DNA from: Cryptosporidium bovis
Lineage: Eukaryota; Apicomplexa; Conoidasida; Eucoccidiorida; Cryptosporidiidae
Assembly: GCA_009768925.2 (NCBI GenBank)
Contig: VHIT02000033.1
Coordinates: 1-64,000 of the forward strand
Direction: 5' to 3'
Length of the DNA stretch: 64,000 bases
Shown one piece after another: positions 38,801-46,496 of this stretch (position 1 is the stretch's first letter; every line of letters starts with the position of its first letter). The translations under genes were made by a program, and so were the position numbers. The notes below the pieces were generated by a model. That model ran no database searches and was not told where the DNA came from. It saw nothing but the letters and a program-made list of their open reading frames with translations.

Positions 38801-39384
38801 ATTCTTTCCTGCCCAACTAAGACCTTTTCCATTCCATTTATAATAAAGTATCCTCCTTGGTCATAGACGCACTCTCCTGCACTCTGAAGTTCACGTTCAC
38901 TGATGTTATGAGTCCAACAATACTCAGATCTGAGCATTATGGGAATTTTTGCAAGTGGCAATCTTGTATAGGTTGTTTCATGTACTAAAGTTTCGGTTCC
39001 ATTTTCCTCTGTTCTATATACCTTTTGTTCAGCATCAACAAAAACTGGGCTAGAATACGTTAAGTTTCTTAGTCGTGCTTCGTTTGGCCATAATCCTCTT
39101 GCAACACCTTCTCTTTCTTCTACGGATGGCCTACTAAGTGACAGCTGCCCAAATTTAATAACATAACTTATTTTAGAATCTACTTGCTCATTTGGCCTAT
39201 ACTGTGGTTGAGGTTTAATAATTATAGGTGGGTGTTCATCAACTATTTCCTGTAATTTAAATATGGTAAAGTCATTAAAACTTTCCAATTGTTGGCTAAC
39301 AAGACCTCTTTCTCGAAAATATGTTCCAACTAGTGCCCAAGAATCCTCTTGTTGAATCTCATTGTCTTTATAGTCTGAGTTCAT
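35860..39384 (-). CDS. RPB2: DNA-directed RNA polymerase II second-largest subunit RPB2
   Basis: 1,174 residues, normal for RPB2. It forms the pol II active-site wall, lobe and hybrid-binding region. Visible landmarks are [16 protein letters not shown] near the N-terminus, [40 protein letters not shown] followed by [55 protein letters not shown], and the C-terminal [20 protein letters not shown]. The zinc site is CDLCG with the later CKAC pair. The [14 protein letters not shown] and CDLCG context fits pol II rather than RPA2 or RPC2. The frame is intact. Confidence 0.97.
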   Translation of the reverse strand: [1174 protein letters not shown]

Positions 39385-40222
39385 TTGGAATCTGTTTTGT
39401 ACTAAAAAATGAAGTAAATCCTATTTTCTTATTATCCTCAGTACCTAAAATATTTCAAAACAGAAATATTGACTTTCTGGGACACACGCGCCTAACATAA
39501 CTAATTTAATTGTTAAAGTCAAACGAACAAATTTTTGTTGTATCATAATGATCTAATCGGTTAAAAAAATCTGTCTATTTATTTATATGTTAATTATAAG
39601 CCTCAATTTTCTTAATAATTTCCATAATTGTTTCTATATGTCTCACATCTCCTTGGAATTTGTTTTTATTTCTCAATTGCTTGAAGAGTGATTTTGCCAC
39701 ATCTTAAGTGAGCATAATATTTCTTGTCTTATTTTTAATCTGTTGCTTCAAGTATAATTTATCAAATATTTAATCTTTTTAAGTAAAATCAGTTTAATGT
39801 CATATTTTAAAGGAATACATGTAGTTAAAGATGACTATATGACAAAATAACATATTTTTAGCTGTTCTTGAATAATAATTAAACTCATTACTTGGTATTT
39901 TGTGTTGATCTATAAGTTTTTTATTTTCTGATTTTATTTGATTGATATTTTATTTCTTTAATGAAAACAAAGGTAATCCCCTTTTACAAATAAAATATAC
40001 AAGTACTTCAAAAAAGCACTAAATATTGCACATCCTCAACTTTTTTTTAAAGATAAACATAGAAACAATTAGAGGTTAATTTCTTTCCTGAAAGTTTTAT
40101 CAAAAAGAGAAAAATTATCACTAAATATCTATGAAAAACTAATTAGTATCAAATAAAATTAAAAAAATAAGTTCGGAAAAATTTAGTTTATAGATCAATA
40201 ATTTGGTTATTAACAAAATTAT
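39385..40222. other. Longest spacer (838 nt): RPB2 upstream region, with a short coding-like fragment
   Basis: The RPB2-proximal part holds ACACGCGCCTAA at 39484-39495, an E2F-like element about 100 nt upstream of the RPB2 ATG and close to the one upstream of myosin A. On the minus strand 39703-39590 is open for 37 codons to a TAA and reads like protein (FKQLRNKNKFQGDVRHIETI then MEIIKKIEAYN), preceded by a possible TTAAG acceptor. No upstream exon with a consensus donor was found, so it is not called a gene. The remainder is AT-rich without structure that I can see. Confidence 0.45.
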
Positions 40223-40912
40223 TTAAAGGTAATCCTTATAGAAATCCACGCTTAAGCCATTTATTGAATATCCAGACCTTCCATTCACGTGCAAAACAAC
40301 ATAACCATCTTTCAGAGCATTTGCGCAATTATATATATCATCATCTATAAACAGTACTTGATCAGCGGAAAGGTTTTCATTTTCACAAACTTTTCTTAGG
40401 TGGAATGTTTTAAAAGGTGGCATTGGAGCATCCAAGCCTAAATTGGAGTACTCACTCCTTTCCTGCCAAAGTCTCGGATAAAAACAATAGTAATCAGAAA
40501 CTTTAAATTTTGCATTACTATTCTGAAGGCAAATATTAATCATCGACTTTCCAGAGATATTTGTCTCTATTTTTTCAGATGGAATTAATTTCGGATCTGA
40601 AAATGTTACAACATTTATTGATAACCCAATTTCCATCGCAACTGCTCCCAAAATATTAAATTCACGAGACAAACTTTTTAAAAACAGTCTTCCTTTGTCA
40701 CTTTGAGGATCAATAAATCCTCCAGAGTGCATCGTCATCATGGTAAGATCGAAATCAGATGCAATTGTACGTATATCAAAAGTGTCACAAATATAGCGAA
40801 GGAATCTCCTATGGATTTTAAACAACTGACTTTCGCCACAATTTAAATATAATTCTTTTTCCTTAAAGATGTTAAACCATTTGTAGAAGTTAAATTGCTT
40901 ATCAGATAGCAT
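40223..40912 (-). CDS. HAD-superfamily phosphatase-like protein
   Basis: 229 residues. HAD motif I is ASDFDLTMM (about residues 51-59; nucleophile Asp, DxDxT), motif II VVTFSD (about 100-105), a candidate motif III Lys in PPFKTFHLRK (about 165-174) and motif IV VLFIDDDIYNC (about 187-197). All catalytic positions are present, so it should be an active hydrolase, though the substrate cannot be read. The small cap insertion contains a Tyr/Cys-rich DYYCFYPRLW segment. No signal peptide is seen. It is divergent from COG4 over 71 nt. Confidence 0.8.
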   Translation of the reverse strand: MLSDKQFNFYKWFNIFKEKELYLNCGESQLFKIHRRFLRYICDTFDIRTIASDFDLTMMTMHSGGFIDPQSDKGRLFLKSLSREFNILGAVAMEIGLSINVVTFSDPKLIPSEKIETNISGKSMINICLQNSNAKFKVSDYYCFYPRLWQERSEYSNLGLDAPMPPFKTFHLRKVCENENLSADQVLFIDDDIYNCANALKDGYVVLHVNGRSGYSINGLSVDFYKDYL

Positions 40913-40946
40913 TTTTTTCCTAAATTTTACAAACCGTGGGGATCGA

Positions 40947-40957
40947 GGGGGCGCACT
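40947..40957. promoter_or_regulatory. GGGGGCGCACT element in the HAD / COG4 spacer
   Basis: This is the only GC-rich run in a 71-nt divergent spacer. Its reverse complement begins AGTGCGCC, matching the element at 30352-30360. It is probably an E2F-like promoter element. Confidence 0.45.
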
Positions 40958-40983
40958 ATGAAATAAAAGAAATTGTTAAATGA

Positions 40984-43368
40984 ATGCACAAAAGAAAGAT
41001 GAACGCCATTATATTAGAGGAAGAAAAAAGTTTGGATTTATCAATTTACAATAATAATGTCGAATATTCTGATGTAAAGAACGAATTCTGCTCATCAGTT
41101 TCAATTATTCAGAAGTCTCTAAATAGTTGCTCGAATAAAATGAATTCTATGAGGAATGAAGTTTTATGCAATCTAGAGAAAGGCTTAGAATGTTATTCAC
41201 AGAGAGTTGAAAAGTTGCCTTCAGAAATTAGAAATATTAGGGATCTAAAGTGTAAACTACAATCTGCAATTCAAGTAGTAGAAAATATTTTATCCCTGAA
41301 GAAATGTAGTAATGATTTTAAACTTGGAATGTCTAACAAGGACTATTTATCGTCTGCACTTTGTGTAAATAAATATTTAAACCTTAGAAACTCATGTATA
41401 AATCTTGAACATGATTTGTGCAATGAAATGGAAAGCGGAAGAGGAAAATTGTATGAAACGATTTGTGATAATCTAGACAAATCACTTTCAAATGGGGATA
41501 TAGAAGATATAACTTACTTTATTAAATTGTTTGTTCCAATTGGAAAAGCAGAGGAAGGCCTTGAAATATACATAAAATTTATTAGGGAGAATATTAGTGA
41601 GAAATGCATGGCAATTTACAATGAATCGATAGCAAAATCAAATAAAACAGGTGAGAAAATGAACTTTTCTGAGATGATAACTTCATTATTTGTTACAGTG
41701 TTTGACTGCATTAATGACTGCCAAGAGAATACTATTGATTTTTTTTCTGAAATTGAAGGTGGAAACTCCGATAATCAAAATGTCTCTCTTAATAAATGTA
41801 CAGTGCTACGCCAAATGTACTCGAAATTAATGGAAGAAGTAGATATTCAATGTTCGATAATATTCAATAAATTTGAAAAACAATATTCTGCTTATCTTGA
41901 CAATAATTGGAATGAAATCGAGGAAAATGGCGTACTAAATATGAGTATTTCTAATTTTGAACTTGACAGATTCTTAGAAGAGGTATCATACATATGTAAG
42001 CTATATTTCAAATTCAAAGTTCGTATTAATGATTTGATTAATTCTTACATGAATATAAATAATAGTCATCTAAGCAACTTCAGAGATGAGAGAGTAGAGG
42101 AACTTAAAATTGTAAATAGAAATGAGAATACATTATCAAGTAGGATTGAATTATTGAGTTTTAAATATGTTTCATGCGAATACGGCTATTTGTTATACTC
42201 AATCAATCAAGCGTTAAATTATACAGATGAAATACCGTGGAATGACCAGGATATACTTAATTCAACTCTGGTAGAAGACATTTTTTTTCTTTTGTACAAA
42301 ACTACGAATAGATGCATTTCTATAGGAAATGCTCAATCACTAAAGCTAATTATTGCTCATATAAATCACATATTATCCAATATTGTAAAAAAAAAGATTG
42401 CAGAAAACCTACAATATTCCAAACCTTTTTATGAAGCCTCTCTTGGAAGCAATAATGAATCTATTTCTTGCTATTCACACAAACATTTACTAGACTTAAT
42501 ACAGAGGAAAGAAGCAAGTATTTCAAATATTAATTCAAAGTATTCGTGGACACATTCATTGAATAATCTTCAAGCGTGTATCGAAAATATTGAGATAATT
42601 TCTAAAACAATTGTTAGAGATTTTGAAGAATATTATAGTGACTTGAAATATTTTGAAATGTGTATAGATAATCATCAAAGAGATGGAAATGAAAATCAAA
42701 ATACAAGCAAATATTCTGATAAGTTTGAGGTGTCTGAATATATTGAAAAATCATTTGAGCAAACAGTCAATGAATACAAATCTGTTCACGAATATTACTC
42801 TAAGATTTCACTTCAAATTTTAAGTAAAATATCGATTTCGCCTATTTTGGTACACCTACATGAGGAAATTACATTCGAAATATCAGAACTAGAAAGCAAA
42901 GAATATTCATTGAATAATTCATTTATTCCATCATTATCATTATCTCTTAAAACAATCAATGACCATTTGAGATGTTATTACAATAATCAGAGTTCAGAAT
43001 TTATTCTATCACTTATGATAGAAAGAATTGTTAACAAAATCGAACAAATCATTGTTAATTACCCAGAAAGAAAGAAGTTTACGATATACGGTGCTCTTGC
43101 GTTTGAAAATGATATAAGGAATTTGCTCTCATTTACAAATTCTCTCCTTTCAATTAGTATACGTCACATGTTCCTAAGACTTTTAGAAATTTGTGATTTG
43201 CTCAATATAATATCTCTTGAAGAGCTTAATGAACTACTCATAACCGATTTTCCATGTAGAAACTGGCACCTTTCCAAATCAGACATCGCAAAAGTTTTGT
43301 TTTTAAGGTCTGATGTAGACCATGATAAATTGAAAACTATAATTAAGTCAAATATTTTCTTTAAATAG
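40984..43368 (+). CDS. COG4: Conserved oligomeric Golgi complex subunit 4
   Basis: 794 residues, family-like length. COG4 is a lobe-A subunit of the Golgi vesicle-tethering complex and binds SNAREs. Landmarks are the N-terminal coiled coil (SVSIIQKSLNSCSNKMNSMR), the segment DIEDITYFIKLFVPIGKAEE with GLEIYIKFI, matching the COG4 block in which ...FFKLFPLLGLHEEGL... is expected, a C-rich middle CTVLRQMYSKLMEEVDIQCS, and a C-terminus CRNWHLSKSDIAKVLFLRSD that matches the COG4 end WRLTPxEVRQVLxLRxDF. The protein is diverged and Asn-rich. Another ATG five codons downstream (MNAIIL) is an alternative start. It is cytosolic and acts at the Golgi membrane. Confidence 0.84.
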   Translation: MHKRKMNAIILEEEKSLDLSIYNNNVEYSDVKNEFCSSVSIIQKSLNSCSNKMNSMRNEVLCNLEKGLECYSQRVEKLPSEIRNIRDLKCKLQSAIQVVENILSLKKCSNDFKLGMSNKDYLSSALCVNKYLNLRNSCINLEHDLCNEMESGRGKLYETICDNLDKSLSNGDIEDITYFIKLFVPIGKAEEGLEIYIKFIRENISEKCMAIYNESIAKSNKTGEKMNFSEMITSLFVTVFDCINDCQENTIDFFSEIEGGNSDNQNVSLNKCTVLRQMYSKLMEEVDIQCSIIFNKFEKQYSAYLDNNWNEIEENGVLNMSISNFELDRFLEEVSYICKLYFKFKVRINDLINSYMNINNSHLSNFRDERVEELKIVNRNENTLSSRIELLSFKYVSCEYGYLLYSINQALNYTDEIPWNDQDILNSTLVEDIFFLLYKTTNRCISIGNAQSLKLIIAHINHILSNIVKKKIAENLQYSKPFYEASLGSNNESISCYSHKHLLDLIQRKEASISNINSKYSWTHSLNNLQACIENIEIISKTIVRDFEEYYSDLKYFEMCIDNHQRDGNENQNTSKYSDKFEVSEYIEKSFEQTVNEYKSVHEYYSKISLQILSKISISPILVHLHEEITFEISELESKEYSLNNSFIPSLSLSLKTINDHLRCYYNNQSSEFILSLMIERIVNKIEQIIVNYPERKKFTIYGALAFENDIRNLLSFTNSLLSISIRHMFLRLLEICDLLNIISLEELNELLITDFPCRNWHLSKSDIAKVLFLRSDVDHDKLKTIIKSNIFFK

Positions 43369-43604
43369 CGTAAATTTGTAGGATGAATTTTTAATGTTGC
43401 CCAAAATTGTTAAATAACTCATGTAATTCTATTTTATATTTTTTTATGTAAAATACTGTGCGGCCGGAACTTTGACTTAATTTCGAGAGCTGGAATCTAT
43501 TATGTCATGAATGACTGGTGTGTGTGGGGAGAATTATTTTTTTAATTGTTAACACTTTTGAAAAATAAGTTGAAATCTGAGTCATTGTTGAGATGTAATA
43601 TTTA

Positions 43605-45325
43605 ATGATGAAAAGCAAAAAAGCAGAATATATTAAGCCATCTATAGTGCATCCTTCAAAATTTTCTAGATTTGAAGTAGGTGATAGAGTTGGGAAATAT
43701 GTGAAGATAAGAGAAGTAAGTGGCACTTTGAATATTTTACATGCTATTCAAATAATAATTTAACTTAATATGTTATTAGGTTGGAACTGGATCATATGGA
43801 AAAGCAGTACACGTCAAAGATATATCTAGGGGAAGAGACTATGTGATGAAATCAATCGATATTTCCAAATTATCTGAAAACGAGAGAAAAGTTGCAATAA
43901 ATGAGGTAAAACTACTCAGTAGCATTAGACATCCATATATCATATGTTTTAGAGAATCTTTTGTTGATGGAAATTACTTGAATATAATTATGGAGTATGC
44001 GGAAGGTGGAGACTTATTTCAGAAGGTTAATACTCAAAAACAATTAAAAAACTATTTATTAGAAAAACAGATCGTCAGATGGTTAACACAAGCACTTCTA
44101 GGACTCGCTCACTTACATAGCAGAAAAATATTACATAGAGACATTAAAAGTCAGAATATGTTTATTTCGAATAATGGGTTAAAAATAGGAGATTTTGGAA
44201 TTGCAAAGGTATGTCATATAATAAAAAAAACGAATCAATGCCAACGTAATTCAATAACAGGTACTTGAGAATACGGGAGCATTTGCTAAAACAACAATAG
44301 GAACGCCATATTATTTATCACCAGAAATATGTTTATCTAAGCCTTACTCATGGTCGTCTGATGTCTGGGCACTTGGGTATGTGAATAAATATTAAAATAA
44401 TTGCCTTTTAACTTATATTTGCTCTTTAGTTGTGTCGCATATGAAATGTGCACTTTAAGAGTACCTTTTGATGCACCAAATTTAAAAGTGCTTGTAGAAA
44501 AAATAACACAAGGTATGTTTAAAAAATTAAAGAGGTTTATAAATTAATTCTTTTAAATTCTAGGTAAGTTGCCCCCTATTCAGAATTCTTATTCAAAGTG
44601 TTTGCGTGAGATTATTATGGATATGTTGGTGACGAATTCTTTACAGAGACCAACTGTAAACGAATTATTAAATTATCCAATCATTATGGTAAGATAACCT
44701 TTTCATTTTGATTACTTTTTTATATTATTGTTATATATAGGCAGAATTAAGACAAATGAAAGAAGAAGCAGTCTTTATTTGTAAGAACAATTTATGTGAG
44801 AAAAGCATGGTCAATAATGCAATACTAATAGCGGATATTATAAGGTAAGCATATAAATTCATCAAACCAAAAAATGAATAATAATTATTCTAAACAAGTA
44901 CTTTTCAAATGAAATCGAAATCAGAAAGGCATCTAAAGAATCCCATAGAGAAAAGTGATACCCAATCTGTGATTTCAAATGCGGAAAGTACAGCGACCAA
45001 TGAATTTGAAAATTATGAAGTCAAGTCAAAGAATGTACAAACTAGCAGTCAGACTGGGACGTTGAAAACTATTCCAAGTTTAATTGGCAACTCTTCTGAA
45101 GGCATTAAATCGAAACACAAGTATATGCAGGTAAACAATTCATGTAAAGAGGTAGAAATAGTGTCTGAAGCATCAACCGACACATGGACATCTTCGTCAA
45201 TCTCACATAAAAACACAGATCACGGAATAATTTCAGAAGAAAAAGAAACAAAAGATTCATGTATCGTCCCGAAGATGAAGTACAAGAATATGTCGCTATT
45301 TCCAGTTGAAACATTATTACAATGA
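43605..45325 (+). CDS. NEK/NIMA-like protein kinase (seven exons)
   Basis: Exons are 43605-43715, 43780-44208, 44261-44376, 44430-44512, 44564-44688, 44741-44844 and 44899-45325; introns are 64, 52, 53, 51, 52 and 54 nt, all GT-AG. The spliced frame is 464 residues. The kinase domain has a glycine loop GTGSYG (39-44), Lys61 (YVMKSID), HRDIKSQN (156-163), DFG (175-177), [31 protein letters not shown] and a final [11 protein letters not shown]. The [13 protein letters not shown] segment and [10 protein letters not shown] fit the NEK family, which acts on centrosomes and mitosis. The C-terminal 160 residues are Ser/Thr/Lys-rich and unstructured. ATG at 43608 is an equally possible start. Every splice keeps the kinase signature in frame. 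Confidence 0.92.
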
Positions 45326-45370
45326 AAACTGTTTAATGTTTTGTCTAAGCGGTCTATGCCATCTCCTTAT

Positions 45371-45403
45371 ACCCCCACCCTCACCCACTTACCCACCCAC
45401 CCA
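45371..45403 (-). promoter_or_regulatory. G-quadruplex-forming tract upstream of HSBP1
   Basis: On the plus strand this is a C-rich run (CCCACCC type) in an AT-rich spacer. The minus strand has six GGG-or-longer tracts separated by 1-5 nt, enough for an intramolecular quadruplex. It lies about 55 nt before the HSBP1 ATG and just after the NEK kinase stop. Function is inferred. Confidence 0.55.
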
Positions 45404-45456
45404 TTCTTTTTATTAGAGTTGAATCGGAATAAATATTGAATTTACATACTCCAGAA

Positions 45457-45786
45457 ATGGCAGACGAAAATTTTCGTCCCGATGAAAACCCAAGAAATAA
45501 TGCCAACATAGATGACTCTGTTTTCGCGGAATGCACAGAGGATTCGATTCAAAACTTAGTTTCTGATATGCAATCGCATTTCAAGACAATGTCACAGACA
45601 ATACTTAACAGAATAGATGACATGGGAACTCGCATCGATCAATTAGAATTTATGTTGAATGATCTAATTTCTGAAGTAGAGGCAACCGAAGCGAAAAAGG
45701 AACAAATTCAGACTCAGAATATGACATTAAACAAAGAGTCTGAACTTGAAATCCAGAAAAAAGGAGATGAAGTTCTAGGACTTTAA
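45457..45786 (+). CDS. HSBP1: Heat shock factor-binding protein 1 (HSBP1)-like
   Basis: 109 residues from ATG at 45457. The core is an HSBP1 coiled coil: QNLVSDMQSHFKTMSQTILN and RIDDMGTRIDQLEFMLNDLI, matching the family QxLLxQMQxKFQTMSDQIIG and RIDDMSSRIDDLExxIxDLM pattern. HSBP1 is a small oligomeric coiled coil reported to bind trimeric HSF1 and also to act in WASH assembly and trafficking. The N-terminal 35 residues (acidic) and C-terminal 30 residues are extensions beyond the usual 75-residue protein. The call is firm because the motif is long and ungapped. Which of the two roles applies in this parasite is not known. Confidence 0.93.
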   Translation: MADENFRPDENPRNNANIDDSVFAECTEDSIQNLVSDMQSHFKTMSQTILNRIDDMGTRIDQLEFMLNDLISEVEATEAKKEQIQTQNMTLNKESELEIQKKGDEVLGL

Positions 45787-46268
45787 ATTGTAATAATAAA
45801 ACACACCCAAACAATATAGTACTTGTTTCAAAACGCAATAATTAACTATGAAAGACTCCTGTTCTTCAATTTACTGTGTTAAATTAATGAAGCAGTAATA
45901 ATACTTATCTTATTCCCCTTGAATTTAATGTAAGGTCGTTTCAACCAATATGATCTGCCGATAGAAATATTCTATTATTTGAATCTTATTCTCCCCATGT
46001 CATGCAGTTATAAATTTATTTTGGTATTCCTGGATTATTATACCGGCGCCTTGTAGACATGACAGTTACACTGTCTATAATTTAGTAGTTGGTAATGTAT
46101 CTTTGAAGACATTTATGCGTACTAAAGGAAAAAACGCAAATAGCTCGAGGTTACTATATTTAATGTATTAAGGGATGCATCTTCCAAGTGATAAAAATAT
46201 GCGGTTGAATTTTAGAATGACTCGGGGGAGATATAGATGGAAATAGGAGACTAGCTAAATCATTTAAG
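45787..46268. promoter_or_regulatory. Spacer with CCGGCGCC element; unresolved 5' part of the next gene
   Basis: 482 nt between HSBP1 and the terminal exon that starts at 46269. CCGGCGCC at 46043-46050 is a GGCGCC palindrome with the E2F core and is the best promoter candidate. The first exon of the following gene must lie between here and 46268. Candidate ATGs are at 46060, 46116 and 46175, none joined by a strong donor in the required phase (one nucleotide), so I do not model it. Confidence 0.45.
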
Positions 46269-46489
46269 TAACATTACTTGGAGATTTACAACACTTTCCT
46301 CTGACTTCTGAATACATTCTACGTTTTAAATTTGTCCAAGGGGGCATATATGAAGAGTTAGAGTTGGTCTCTTTGAGACCTATTATTCCGGTTACTGGAG
46401 ATACTATTTTGGATGAATACCTGCCTGAATTATCTTTAAAAATTCAAGCAAGGTCCTTTCATCCATACTTTGCTTTGTTATGGCAATAA
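46269..46489 (+). CDS. Terminal exon of an unmodelled gene (DIX-like?), partial
   Basis: The frame is open from 46271 to TAA at 46487-46489 (72 codons) and has clear coding character: TLLGDLQHFPLTSEYILRFK, then FVQGGIYEELELVSLRPIIP, and IQARSFHPYFALLWQ at the end. The in-frame upstream codon is a stop (TAA at 46265-46267) and there is no internal ATG in this frame, so a spliced 5' exon is required. The sequence TTTAAG just before is a possible acceptor. The pattern TL..DL..FP...EYILRFK....Y.E.E.VS....IPV is faintly like a DIX-type module, but I would not name it. Its stop is 7 nt before the cyclin ATG on the same strand. Confidence 0.6.
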
Positions 46490-46496
46490 CAAAATT

